DNA of 64,000 nt from Polyangiaceae bacterium (GTDB lineage: Bacteria; Myxococcota_A; Polyangia; Polyangiales; Polyangiaceae). Shown one piece after another: positions 1 through 8,928 of the stretch. Made by a program: the position numbers and the translations under genes. The number at the start of each line of letters is the position of its first letter. Positions within the stretch are counted from its first letter, which is position 1. The notes beneath the pieces were generated by a model, which was not told the origin of the DNA, searched no databases, and saw only the letters and a program-made list of their open reading frames with translations. The DNA is taken from the NCBI GenBank assembly GCA_016712345.1, contig JADJRH010000001.1, positions 1,736,001 through 1,800,000 on the forward strand. Direction: 5' to 3'.

Positions 1-474
1 CTGTGGGGTGTGACGATCACGCAATCACAAATTCTGCACGGAGCGCGCAGCACCGGCATTCAGGGGATGACGAGCTTGGTGGCTGCGGCTGTAAACGTGG
101 TGATCAACGTGGTTCTGTTGCCGCGCATCGGCGTTGTGGGCGCCGCGGTTGCCACTCTCGCGGCCTACGGGCTCCAGTGTTTCGTGCTCGCGCGGGCCGC
201 GCGAAAGCATCTATTGATCCTTTATTATCCCGTCTATTTGGCAAAATGCCTGTTTGCGTCGTTCGTCATGCTGGTGCCAATGAGCCTGCTCATCGCCAAA
301 AACGTTTGGGCAATTGCGGCGGCGGTGGTGACGGGCGCGATCACCTACTTCGTGATGTTGATCGCCGTGCGGGCGTTTGACGCCGAGGAGCGGGCATTCG
401 CTGTTCGGGGTTTGAACAAGGTACTCCGCCGAACAGGTGTACACAAAAACGCTGGCAGCGGTACCTCGCAGTGA
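1..474 (+). CDS. Polysaccharide flippase, C-terminal part (5' truncated by window)
   Basis: The reading frame is open from base 1, so the gene starts before the window. About 157 residues are visible. They form alternating hydrophobic helices (for example around AAAVNVVINVVLLPRIGVVG and the following GAAVATLAAYGLQ), the layout of the last four to five helices of Wzx/MATE-fold polysaccharide transporters, followed by a short charged tail. Such proteins flip lipid-linked oligosaccharides across the inner membrane. The glycosyltransferases, sugar aminotransferase and Wzy-like polymerase elsewhere in the window fit this job. The family is inferred from the hydrophobic pattern and the P-x-x-G-x-x-G-A-A segment; another MATE-fold exporter is possible. 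Confidence 0.75.
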   Translation: MWGVTITQSQILHGARSTGIQGMTSLVAAAVNVVINVVLLPRIGVVGAAVATLAAYGLQCFVLARAARKHLLILYYPVYLAKCLFASFVMLVPMSLLIAKNVWAIAAAVVTGAITYFVMLIAVRAFDAEERAFAVRGLNKVLRRTGVHKNAGSGTSQ

Positions 475-494
475 TTGGTCGAGAGCGGAGTTCC

Positions 495-510
495 GAGGGG
501 CGCGCCCCTC
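495..510. terminator. Perfect GC palindrome between convergent genes
   Basis: GAGGGGCGCGCCCCTC is a perfect 16-bp palindrome in the short gap between the flippase end and the convergent KAS III-like gene. It may act as a two-way terminator, but there is no T tract. The surrounding sequence also has GTTCCG and CGGAAC arms, similar to the palindromic stretch near 19358. Function is inferred from position only. Confidence 0.35.
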
Positions 511-561
511 AGCGTTTGAGGGGCATGCGCTGCGGAACAGGGGATCACCACTGAGCAGGAA

Positions 562-1629
562 TCACCATTCCAGAAGGGCAGCTCCGCGCGTGACCCCTGC
601 GCCCATTCCGTAAAGGAGCACGCTCGATCCCGGGGCCAACATGCCGCGATTGCGGGCTTCGATGAGATTGCAAACAATGCCGCAGCCGCCGACGTGCGCG
701 ATTTCATCCCATGTGCTCGGCGCATGCGCCGGGGATAGGCCTACCGATTCAGCCACGGCCGCCGGAAACCATCGGCGCGGTTGCGTAGCGGCAATGACAT
801 CAATGGAGTCGGAAGGGCGTTTTGCGCGCGACAAAAGCTCCATCACGGTATCTCGCGCGAAGTGCACAAGGCGTGTTCCAAGCATCTTTGCCTGGACCCG
901 ATTGCGCGTTCCCGGTGTGTACTCAGGGCCGGCCTCCCACCACGGACTTTCTTGTTCATCGCGACCGCGCGCCCACGTCACCGCCTCGTGATACTCACCG
1001 TGCGAAACCATGTGTACAACGCCGGCGCCGGTTTTTTCGCTGGCACTCATCACCATGGCACTCGCTGCGTCGCCGATGATCGGCGACGTGGGGTGCATGA
1101 GGGGATTGGCCCGCGACAGAAGATGCGATTGCGTGAGAAGCACGTGACGCGCGCGACCGGCTTCGATCATGGCCGAAGCCATCATGATCTGAGCGATCGG
1201 CGTTGCACATGCGGCGTCGAGGCCGATGCCCGCGGCGCGATTCGCTCCGATCAAGTGTACAACGCGCGGCGCCGTGGGCGGCGTAACGCGATCGGGCACC
1301 ATTGCCCACGACAACACAAGGTCAACGTCGGAGCCCTTGAGGCCGGCATCGTCGAGGGCGTTTTTCGCGGCCGTGGCTTCCGCCTCCGCCGATGAAAGAT
1401 GCGGGTCGGCAACCCGGCGACGCACTGCGCCTTTGAACGGATCGCCGTGCTCCGTTGCGAGATAGCGCGTGACGATCGCATCGCACGGATCGTTGCCGTC
1501 GCTGCGAACATCCATGAGTTCGGCGCCGTAGCGCGCTGTTTGTTGGCCTACAAATTCACTCGGCCAAGCGTCGTTGTGACGAACCTCCGCGGGCAGAAAG
1601 CTGCCAAGACCCGCAATTTTGGATCGCAT
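562..1629 (-). CDS. KAS III (FabH)-like thiolase-fold enzyme with non-canonical active site
   Basis: A 355-residue protein with the KAS III layout. The nucleophile Cys141 lies in GLDAACATPIAQIM, and the C-terminal domain ends in a glycine-rich GMGAGVTRGAA strand as in FabH. The usual catalytic His motif (HQAN) reads TQPR at 282-285, and the Asn motif (GNTSAAS) is replaced around AHVGGCGIVC (312-320). True decarboxylating condensation is therefore doubtful; acyl transfer is more likely, as in KAS III-like acyltransferases of natural-product pathways (inference). The ATG is preceded by an AAAGGA ribosome site. It lies 15 bp downstream of the ThDP enzyme gene on the same strand, so the two are probably co-expressed within the glycan locus. 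Confidence 0.75.
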   Translation of the reverse strand: MRSKIAGLGSFLPAEVRHNDAWPSEFVGQQTARYGAELMDVRSDGNDPCDAIVTRYLATEHGDPFKGAVRRRVADPHLSSAEAEATAAKNALDDAGLKGSDVDLVLSWAMVPDRVTPPTAPRVVHLIGANRAAGIGLDAACATPIAQIMMASAMIEAGRARHVLLTQSHLLSRANPLMHPTSPIIGDAASAMVMSASEKTGAGVVHMVSHGEYHEAVTWARGRDEQESPWWEAGPEYTPGTRNRVQAKMLGTRLVHFARDTVMELLSRAKRPSDSIDVIAATQPRRWFPAAVAESVGLSPAHAPSTWDEIAHVGGCGIVCNLIEARNRGMLAPGSSVLLYGMGAGVTRGAALLEW

Positions 1630-1644
1630 GGGCGTGCCGTCCTT

Positions 1645-3609
1645 TCAAATGGCCGTTGGGCGCACAGACATGTGACCCAAAGACTCGTTGCGGCCGGCGC
1701 CGCGAATGCGTTTGTCGCGGTCGATCCGAATGTCCAGCACCGCGGGGCCGCGTTGCGTGAGGCGATCGAGCAGCTCCGTCGTGATCTGCCCGGGCTTTTC
1801 AATGCGCGCTCCCGCAACACCAAACGAAGCGGCCCACATTTCAAAGTCGACCCACGGCGTGTCCCATCCGGCTTCGGCGCCGTAGAGCTGCTTATATCCG
1901 TGGTACACCATGTTGTATCGCGCGTCGTTGAAGACTGCGTACACAATTGGCAAACGCTCGCGCGCGGCAACAAGAAGCTCCATGCCGGCCATTTGCATGC
2001 CGCCGTCGCCGCAGATGCACACCACGCGTCGCGACGGGTCACCGAGCGCCAGGCCAATGCTCGACGTGATCCCGGAAGCCATGCTCCCAAGACCCAGGTG
2101 AATGGTGAACGCGTCGGGGCCTTTCGCGGTGAGGTAGTGAAGGGCCGACAACATGTGCTCACCGATGTCGGTCACAAAGCGAGCGTTGGATCCGGCGGCC
2201 TTTTCAAGGTCGGCAACGGCCCGATGCGGCGCGATGATCGGCGAGTTGTCCGACGCGAACTCGGGAGCATCAAACGCCGACGTTTTGTGAATGTCGCGCA
2301 CGAGAAGTAGGCCGCGCGGATTGCGAATGCCGTCGGTGGTGACCACATCGTAGAGCTGCTCGGCGAAGCTCTTGATGTCCGCCAAGATCGGCAGGGCGGC
2401 CCGGTGATTGCGGTGAAACACAGTGGCGTCGATGTCCACGTGAATGAGGCGCGAAACGCGATCGGTCGCGAGCGGCGGTGTGGGGCCGGTTGAACAGTCG
2501 TCGAGATCTGTGCCGATCGCGAGGGCCACGTCGACGCCCTTCTGTGTGTACCTTCGCGCCCACCACGACGCGGCAAGGCCGCCGTGTCGTAACGAAAGGG
2601 GGTGATTTTCGCTGATCAGGCCCTTCGCCTGCGGCGTTGTCATGAACGGGACGTGCAAAACATCCAACAACTTTCGCACGAGGGCGGCATGCGGTCGGGC
2701 GCCTGCGCCGACAATCACGAGCGGCCTTTCGGCCTCGGCAAGCCACTTGGCGGCCTCGATCACGCTCGACGGCGGTGCGTACACATCGGCCGTTCGCCTG
2801 ATTTGAGGCGCCGGCGTCTCAGGCACTGCGGCGCGGGCGATGTCCATCGGCAGCACAAACACCGCCGGACCCAAGGCGAGCGGTTCCGTCGCCGCGTGAA
2901 AAGCTGCGAGTGCCTGAGTGACAACGGACTCAGGTCGGGAAGCTCGAATCGCGGCACGCGTGACGTGCCCCAACATTTGCTCGACTGCGATTCCCTGCGG
3001 ACCGGAGTCTTGCAGCAGCCGGCCGCCTCCCGATGCCCACGGTACATCGCCGCAGATCACAAGCATGGGCACGCGTTCGGTAAACGCAGCGGTGACCCCG
3101 GTAACAACGTTCGTTGCGCCCGGCCCCGCCGTAACGATCACCGCGGCGACCCGGCCCGTGGCTCGGTGATATCCCATCGCCGAAAAAGCCGCCGCCGACT
3201 CGTGCCGCGACTCAATGAGCCGCGCGCCGGGAGTGCTGAGAACGGCTTCGAAAACAGGGCTGACAGGGCCCCCCGGAATTCCAAAAAATGTGTCCACACC
3301 GGCCGCGACGAGCGCATCGACCATGCGTCTCGACGTGCTCTCCTGCTCGGCCGACGCAACGAGGGAGCGCAGCGATGGCAACGTACTGCGCACGAGATCT
3401 TCGGGAAGACTGGGCGTTTTCAGTGCCGACATCGACCCGTGGGAGGGGGCCGCGGGGAGCGCACCGGCCGGCAGAGTGGGCTGCGGCAACGACGGTGCGC
3501 TCTCGGGGTAGCTCTCGTGCCAGAAACCTTTGGGAGCTAGACCCGACTTGGGAACATCTTCCGACTCAACTTCGGGGGACAGGTGACGCAAAGCAGATGG
3601 ATTGGACAT
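1645..3609 (-). CDS. Acetolactate synthase-like ThDP-dependent enzyme
   Basis: The three-domain ThDP fold is clear: an N-terminal PYR domain with catalytic Glu in SRHESAAAF, a central Rossmann-like domain, and a PP domain with the GDGG...FND cofactor motif about 27 residues apart. It resembles the large subunit of acetohydroxyacid synthase, which joins pyruvate-derived acetaldehyde to a keto acceptor. Starts at 3630 (TTG), 3609 (ATG) and 3432 (ATG) all lack a clear ribosome site. The last gives the usual 595-residue length; the 60 residues before it are Pro/Ser-rich. Inside a glycan locus next to a KAS III-like gene and with no small subunit nearby, it could make a branched sugar as the ALS homologue YerE does. 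That is inference; amino-acid synthesis is the alternative. Confidence 0.8.
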   Translation of the reverse strand: MSNPSALRHLSPEVESEDVPKSGLAPKGFWHESYPESAPSLPQPTLPAGALPAAPSHGSMSALKTPSLPEDLVRSTLPSLRSLVASAEQESTSRRMVDALVAAGVDTFFGIPGGPVSPVFEAVLSTPGARLIESRHESAAAFSAMGYHRATGRVAAVIVTAGPGATNVVTGVTAAFTERVPMLVICGDVPWASGGGRLLQDSGPQGIAVEQMLGHVTRAAIRASRPESVVTQALAAFHAATEPLALGPAVFVLPMDIARAAVPETPAPQIRRTADVYAPPSSVIEAAKWLAEAERPLVIVGAGARPHAALVRKLLDVLHVPFMTTPQAKGLISENHPLSLRHGGLAASWWARRYTQKGVDVALAIGTDLDDCSTGPTPPLATDRVSRLIHVDIDATVFHRNHRAALPILADIKSFAEQLYDVVTTDGIRNPRGLLLVRDIHKTSAFDAPEFASDNSPIIAPHRAVADLEKAAGSNARFVTDIGEHMLSALHYLTAKGPDAFTIHLGLGSMASGITSSIGLALGDPSRRVVCICGDGGMQMAGMELLVAARERLPIVYAVFNDARYNMVYHGYKQLYGAEAGWDTPWVDFEMWAASFGVAGARIEKPGQITTELLDRLTQRGPAVLDIRIDRDKRIRGAGRNESLGHMSVRPTAI

Positions 3610-3997
3610 GGGTTGCGGCGTTACAAACAAAAAACTTGAACTCGATCGTCGCCTCGCCGAACCCGAACATGCGTACTCTTTTCGCCAGGGGCGCGTGGAG
3701 CCTGGGTGAGTCGGCGGGCACCGAGCAGCCGGCTATGCGAATGGCATGCCGGCCGTCGGATCTAAACACTGAGGGCGATGTCACCGCTGGGCTGCGATTA
3801 CGTGCAGCGGCTTCGTTTCGACACCGCGGATCCTGGCCATTCCACTTTTGAGGATGCGGCCGGCACCTGAAGGGGCGGAAAGAAGCCCATGTTTTCCGGT
3901 GTGGCAAGAAGAATTTGGTTGGGCAGCAAAATTGCGCGGAATCGGACAGAACGCATCGCGGCGCATTTAGGGCCGAAGTTGGTGGTAGGTTGAAGCC
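3610..3997. other. Intergenic region with no recognised gene
   Basis: About 390 bp between the divergent ThDP-enzyme and DUF2378 genes. The reading frames that cross it look like shadows. No clear promoter, repeat or RNA was recognised. It must hold the promoters for both directions. Confidence 0.4.
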
Positions 3998-4594
3998 GTG
4001 CTCTACCGACAGCGCGTCGTGGAGCTTCTCGCTCCCCACTGTGACATCGTGGCGCGGCTCAAAGCTGTGCCGGTGTCTGCACGTGTTCGAGGCATTTATT
4101 TTCGAGCGCTCCTCGACGAACTGTCGCGGCGCGGCCTCCGTGCCGCGTACGAAACGGTCATTCACGAAACGGATCGCTCGGCCTTCATGTTGTACCCAAC
4201 GAGCGACTATCTCGTGTGGCTGGCGTTTGCGGGATCGCTTGTGGCCTCACCGGCAGAAGTACACCGCGGCATGCATGAACTGCATCGCGGCCACTCCGTC
4301 TATTTCGGTCAAAGTTTGCTCGGTCGAAGCCTTCTTCGGCTGATTTCGCGCGACCCCGTTCGTCAACTTCACCAAGCCATTCAATCCAAGCGCGCGGTAA
4401 CCAACTACGGCCGCTGGTACATGCTCGACGAGGGGCCCAATCACGCAACCATTCGGCTCGAAGACGAATATGTCTGGATCGAAAGCGCATTGCTCGGCGG
4501 CGCGCTCGGTGGGCTTGAAGCGTGCGGCATCCGGCCAACATGTGAAACGAAGCTGCGTGACCCCTACAACGGGGATCTGGCGTTTCGCTGGTAA
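3998..4594 (+). CDS. DUF2378 / TIGR02265-type myxobacterial protein
   Basis: A 198-residue soluble protein with a GTG start. Segments such as VPVSARVRGIYFRALLDEL, the YPTSDYL motif, and the late ALLGGALGGLEACGI stretch match the layout of the DUF2378 paralogous family, known mainly from myxobacteria. The biochemical role of the family is unknown. No signal peptide or membrane helix is seen. It lies 42 bp upstream of the hybrid histidine kinase on the same strand, so a signalling role is possible but not shown. Confidence 0.7.
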   Translation: MLYRQRVVELLAPHCDIVARLKAVPVSARVRGIYFRALLDELSRRGLRAAYETVIHETDRSAFMLYPTSDYLVWLAFAGSLVASPAEVHRGMHELHRGHSVYFGQSLLGRSLLRLISRDPVRQLHQAIQSKRAVTNYGRWYMLDEGPNHATIRLEDEYVWIESALLGGALGGLEACGIRPTCETKLRDPYNGDLAFRW

Positions 4595-4636
4595 GTGTAC
4601 ACAAAACAAAAAAGCGGTTCGGTGACATAGCCGCGC

Positions 4637-6232
4637 ATGCGATACTGCGCGGCTGTGGTGGAGCGAGCCGCGCCCGAAAAAATAATGGTGCTGTGCGCGG
4701 GCGGAACATTTTCAAAATCCGTCGCCGAGCTGTTTGAGGCAAGCGGGCGCGCATCCAACTGCATCGTTGAAGTTCTGCCTACCGATCGAAATGTGCGCGA
4801 CGCCGTTACCGAAGCGCGCGCCGCAAATCGGAGCGCGGCACTCCTGTTCGTTGCGGTCGACGAAGAAGATGTTTTGTCTGCAATCGAAGCCGGCGCCGAC
4901 GACGCGATCTCGTCCGACGCGGTTGATCTCCTGCAAGTGGACCGCGTCCTCCGGCGTACACTCGTGCGCGGTCAAACAAGGCTCTATCACGAGCGCATTT
5001 ACGGAGCGGCCGCACACGCCGAAAAGCTCACGGCCCTTGGAACGCTGGTGGCAGGCGTCGCCCACGAAATCAACAACCCGTGTTCCGCGCTCACACTCTC
5101 ACTTCAGGTTGTAAAACTCCGCCTCGCTCCTCTGTTTCAATTGGCGCGCACCTCATCATCGCCTGATGAATACAGAGCCGCGTTGCGTACACAGCTTGAG
5201 CGAGCCGACGCGCGCCGTTTTCTTCCCGACATGTCCTCGACGTTTGAAGACATGTTGCGCGCAACGGAGTCCATTGCTGCAATCGTCTCCGATCTTCGCC
5301 TTTTCGCGCGTTCAGAAGAGCGCGAGGCACCTCAGCATGTCGACGTTCACGCTCTCATCGATCAAGTGTTGCGAATTGTGGGGGCGCGCGTTTCGAGCGT
5401 TGCGCACGTTGAACGCGACTACGACCCTGCCGTCACATTCGCGTACGTGCAGAGATCTCGTCTTGCGCAGGTTCTCACCAACATCTTGGTGAATGCTGCG
5501 CAGGCAATGGCCGAGATCCAAAGGCCAATTCATCGGCTTCGCATTTCAACCCGCGCCGATGCTGAAGGTTTCGTGATCAGCATCGCCGACACCGGACCCG
5601 GGATCGCATCCGATCAACTGGAGCGCATCTTCGATCCATTTTTTACAACCAAAAAGCCGGGAGAAGGCACCGGCCTCGGCCTCGCGTTGTCCTCCGATCT
5701 CGTGCGCCGCATGGGTGGCCAAATCCTCGTTGAATCAGAACTGGGTCACGGGGCCACGTTTCTTGTGTACCTTCCAATCGGGCGTCCCGCCGCAGATTCG
5801 GGCGAACCAATCTCTTCTCAATGGGTGCCTTCCTCGTACGGAAGACGAGCAGTCATTCTTGCCATCGACGACGATGAACGCGTTTTGCGTTCGTACGCGC
5901 GCGCTCTTCGCGATCGTTATGACGTGCTCCTCGCAACCGACGGCCAAGAGGCTATTGACCTTCTCGCATCGGGTTCACATGCCGACGCCATCCTCACAGA
6001 TATGCAAATGGCCGACGTGGGAGGGCGGCGTCTTATTGAATGGCTCCGCGCGGAACAACCCAAACTCGCAAAACGTGTTGTTGTCGCCACCGCCGTTCCA
6101 ATGAGCGAATCCGACGAAAAATCGCTGCGAGAAACGTGCGGCGCGCTTTTATACAAACCCGTTTCGTTTGACGCATTGCACTCGGCATTTGCGCGTATTT
6201 TCCGCGACCGGGGCGAACTCGCGGCCGAATAA
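4637..6232 (+). CDS. Hybrid histidine kinase with C-terminal receiver
   Basis: A 531-residue cytoplasmic sensor kinase. Residues 15-105 look like a degenerate receiver domain lacking a clear phospho-acceptor Asp. The HisKA box GVAHEINNP carries His143. The ATPase domain has the N box (NILVNAAQAM), the G1 box DTGPGIA and the G2 box GEGTGLGLA. A C-terminal receiver follows with the acidic pair in AIDDDE, phospho-acceptor Asp455 in LTDMQM and Lys507 in LLYKP. There is no membrane segment, so it senses an internal signal or a partner protein. The output regulator is not adjacent. Of 531 residues the catalytic set is complete, so it should be active. Confidence 0.9.
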   Translation: MRYCAAVVERAAPEKIMVLCAGGTFSKSVAELFEASGRASNCIVEVLPTDRNVRDAVTEARAANRSAALLFVAVDEEDVLSAIEAGADDAISSDAVDLLQVDRVLRRTLVRGQTRLYHERIYGAAAHAEKLTALGTLVAGVAHEINNPCSALTLSLQVVKLRLAPLFQLARTSSSPDEYRAALRTQLERADARRFLPDMSSTFEDMLRATESIAAIVSDLRLFARSEEREAPQHVDVHALIDQVLRIVGARVSSVAHVERDYDPAVTFAYVQRSRLAQVLTNILVNAAQAMAEIQRPIHRLRISTRADAEGFVISIADTGPGIASDQLERIFDPFFTTKKPGEGTGLGLALSSDLVRRMGGQILVESELGHGATFLVYLPIGRPAADSGEPISSQWVPSSYGRRAVILAIDDDERVLRSYARALRDRYDVLLATDGQEAIDLLASGSHADAILTDMQMADVGGRRLIEWLRAEQPKLAKRVVVATAVPMSESDEKSLRETCGALLYKPVSFDALHSAFARIFRDRGELAAE

Positions 6233-6322
6233 AACTTCCGCGCGTTGCCCATTCCAATGCAACGACGACAAGTGATGTTTTGCAATTCGATCGCTATGGC
6301 GTCCGCAAAAACGAGCGCGTTA

Positions 6323-7378
6323 TTACTGCGCGCCGATGCGCAATGACACCAGCTCTTTTGCAATTATTGGCCACCTAATCAATTTATCGGCGGCGCTCGC
6401 ATTTTCATTAGCTGTTTCAGAAAGCGCGCGCAATAATCCACGCCCCGCGTCTTCAATGCGAAATTTGGTTTTGGCAACCTCTTTCGCCCGCGCACCCATT
6501 AACCTGCAAAGCTCCGTGTTCATCGCCAACTCTTCAATGGCGGTGGCGAGTGCCTTTGCGTCTTTGGGCGGCACCAATATACCGTTATGCCCGTCTTGAA
6601 TTTGTTCCGACACGCCGGCGATGTCGCTCGCGATCGAAGGAATACCCGCCACCATTGCTTCGAGAATACTCCGCGGCAATCCCTCATTGCTTCGATCTTC
6701 AAACACCTCGCCGCCCGCCTCAATTCTCTCATGGAGTACACTCGGCAGCACAAGCGCGTCGGCCGCGCATAACAAATTGTGCGTGTCGTCCACAAAACCG
6801 AGCAAACGCACCGTGTCGCTCAGACCCAGCTCGTCAATTCGCTTCGTGAGCCATCCACAATAACCGTCGGCCTTGGGTTCACCCGCGAGCAAAAACATCG
6901 CTTTTACACCGCGACTTTTTGCAACCGCGGCGGCATCAACCAGATAGTGCAAACCCTTAAACGGTGTGGGCGACGAGAGAGACACAAAGACCTTTATGTC
7001 TTCATCAAGCGCCCATTTACCGCCCAAACGCTCGCCCACGATCCTGCGGGCAACTGCCCGATCCACAATGCCCAGGTCAGCGTGAACTCCGTTGTAAAGC
7101 ACGCGCGCCCGCGAACGCGCCGATGGGAACACCTCCGGCATGAGCGCCCGCGCTACGAGCAAAATACAATCAGCCAAACATTGTGCGACGCCCCAATACA
7201 ATGGGTTTACGGCCACCGACCCGCGCACATGCATGACCGTGTTTCGCCGTGCGAGATGGGCACCCCAACCGGCGAGGATCATTCCGCGCGCCGTATTGAA
7301 ATGCACCACCTCCGCGCGCTCGCTTTCAATCAGCTTCGCAAACTTCTTCGCGTACGGAAGGCTGTCGCGAACCATCAC
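6323..7378 (-). CDS. GT4 glycosyltransferase, main part of a frameshifted gene
   Basis: A GT-B fold glycosyltransferase of family GT4. The visible part begins in the N-terminal domain (VVHFNTARGMI) and includes the full C-terminal domain, with the sugar-nucleotide signature NEGLPRSILEAMVAGIPSIAS. The first 80 residues lie in another frame (7375-7620). Reading back in this frame from GTG 7378 gives KIDQLGVMVRDSLPYAKKF, which continues the upstream fragment once one base is restored near 7395-7402. The two pieces overlap in a TGATG junction, so coupled translation into two chains is possible but unlikely for this fold. It follows two other GT4 genes on the same strand in the glycan locus. Confidence 0.8.
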   Translation of the reverse strand: MMVRDSLPYAKKFAKLIESERAEVVHFNTARGMILAGWGAHLARRNTVMHVRGSVAVNPLYWGVAQCLADCILLVARALMPEVFPSARSRARVLYNGVHADLGIVDRAVARRIVGERLGGKWALDEDIKVFVSLSSPTPFKGLHYLVDAAAVAKSRGVKAMFLLAGEPKADGYCGWLTKRIDELGLSDTVRLLGFVDDTHNLLCAADALVLPSVLHERIEAGGEVFEDRSNEGLPRSILEAMVAGIPSIASDIAGVSEQIQDGHNGILVPPKDAKALATAIEELAMNTELCRLMGARAKEVAKTKFRIEDAGRGLLRALSETANENASAADKLIRWPIIAKELVSLRIGAQ

Positions 7379-7620
7379 GCCGAGCTGATCGATTTTGACT
7401 TTCGAAGCAGGGCCTTTCCAAAAAGCGTAAAGGACGGCGGCCCTTCAAGAATGTGTACACGCAGGTCGGCCGCTCTGCATTTTTCTACAAACGCGCCCGG
7501 CCCCGGAAACACCATCACCGGATCGAGGCCAACGTCACGCGCCGCTGCAATGGCCGTCAAAAGGCTCTTTTGGCCGCCGGCAATTCGATGAGGCACATCC
7601 CCAAAAAATAGCGCGCGCAT
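7375..7620 (-). CDS. N-terminal fragment of the frameshifted GT4 glycosyltransferase
   Basis: About 81 residues from ATG 7620. The start MRALFFGDVPHRIAGGQKS is a typical first beta strand and glycine loop of a GT4 N-terminal domain. The frame ends in KALLRKSKSISSA just where the next piece (6323-7378) takes over one base out of phase. The start is 10 bp from the stop of the upstream GT4 gene, consistent with one operon. A missing base near 7395-7402 would fuse the two into about 434 residues, a normal GT4 length. Confidence 0.7.
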   Translation of the reverse strand: MRALFFGDVPHRIAGGQKSLLTAIAAARDVGLDPVMVFPGPGAFVEKCRAADLRVHILEGPPSFTLFGKALLRKSKSISSA

Positions 7621-7629
7621 CTTCAACGC

Positions 7630-8835
7630 TCAGATCTGGGCGTGTTGTCCGTCACTCGCTTTTTCGGCGGGAGCGGCGGGCGGAATGGGTATACCCGCCT
7701 CTTCCAATAACTCAATGTAGAGCCGCTCGTACGCGCGCGCAGCCGCTTCAACGGTGAATTCTGTTTGGAGCAGCGCACGCGCCGCAACGACCATTTTCTT
7801 TGCAAGGTCCGGTTCGTTGAACACACGAACCACGCCATCGGCCAATGCCGCCGGATCACACGACGGAACCGCAAGACCGGTTTCCTCGTGTTTAATCATG
7901 TCGGGAATGCCGTCCACGTTGGTTGACACAATGGGTACACCGGCCGCCATTGCTTCAAGGATGGCAATGCCCTGCGCTTCGTGAATTGACGAAAACGCAA
8001 ACACATCAAAGGTGGGCAACAGCTCCGCAACATCGAGCCGAACGCCCGTAAAAATCACATCGTTTGCAACATTGAATTTTTCGGCAAGCGATCTCAACGT
8101 CGGCTCAAAATCACCCCAACCGACAATTACGAGGCGCGCATTGGGCACCTTCTTTTTCACTTTGGCAAACGCTTCAATCAAATAGTCCTGCCCTTTTTGA
8201 GGGACCAAACGACCAACGTTGCCAATAACAAATTCACCCTCGCGAATGCCGAGCGACGCGCGCTTTTCATTGCGATCGATACGCGCTGCAATCGACTCAA
8301 ACTTCTGTACGTCAATGCCGTTGGGAATGCGCCGCCGTATCGGATTGCCTTGCAAGATCTTCGGCGGCTCCTCCAAAAACGACTTCATTGCCGCATGCGT
8401 AATGTACACACAGGCCGTTGATAGACGCGTTGTCAGATCTACCGAAAAACGCACGTCGGCGCGATGAGCGGCCGCACCGCTGTGCATGTTCTGCTCATTC
8501 GTAATGATGATCGGCACGCCGGCCGCGCGCGCAACCATGCGCGAAATCAAAATGGCCCAAAGAACGTGCGCCTCCACAATCTGAATGCGCTCCCGTTTTA
8601 AGAACGCGTACAGGTTTGGAATCGACCGCGGATCGAGCTGCCGCTCGTCACCCATCTCAATGGTTGGAACGCCGAGCTTTTCAAACTCGGGCTTCAGTTT
8701 TCCGCCCGCGCGCAGCGCCGCAACGTAGGGCTCAAATCGCGACCGATCGAGCACCTGGAGCCGATTGAGAATAAATGTCTCCGCGCCTGCCGGCGCGAAA
8801 CGATTGGTAATGTACAGAATTCGAATCTTGTTCAC
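7630..8835 (-). CDS. GT4 glycosyltransferase
   Basis: A complete 401-residue GT-B protein with a GTG start. The N-terminal domain opens with ILYITNRFAPAGAETFI, where the glycine-rich loop contacts the acceptor. The C-terminal domain carries NVGRLVPQKGQDYLIEAF and the donor-binding stretch EAQGIAILEAMAAGVPIVS. It should add a sugar from a nucleotide donor to a lipid-linked or polymer acceptor at the cytoplasmic face. The donor and linkage cannot be read from the sequence. The C-terminal 20 residues are a Pro/Ala-rich tail not needed for the fold. Confidence 0.9.
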   Translation of the reverse strand: MNKIRILYITNRFAPAGAETFILNRLQVLDRSRFEPYVAALRAGGKLKPEFEKLGVPTIEMGDERQLDPRSIPNLYAFLKRERIQIVEAHVLWAILISRMVARAAGVPIIITNEQNMHSGAAAHRADVRFSVDLTTRLSTACVYITHAAMKSFLEEPPKILQGNPIRRRIPNGIDVQKFESIAARIDRNEKRASLGIREGEFVIGNVGRLVPQKGQDYLIEAFAKVKKKVPNARLVIVGWGDFEPTLRSLAEKFNVANDVIFTGVRLDVAELLPTFDVFAFSSIHEAQGIAILEAMAAGVPIVSTNVDGIPDMIKHEETGLAVPSCDPAALADGVVRVFNEPDLAKKMVVAARALLQTEFTVEAAARAYERLYIELLEEAGIPIPPAAPAEKASDGQHAQI

Positions 8836-8928
8836 GGCGCGGAGATCCCTTCATATTCCGCGGCACGAATGCGGTAAAGCGGTGCTTTTGCGCGCTTTCG
8901 GCCTTTCTTTGAGGTGAAATAGTGCGTT

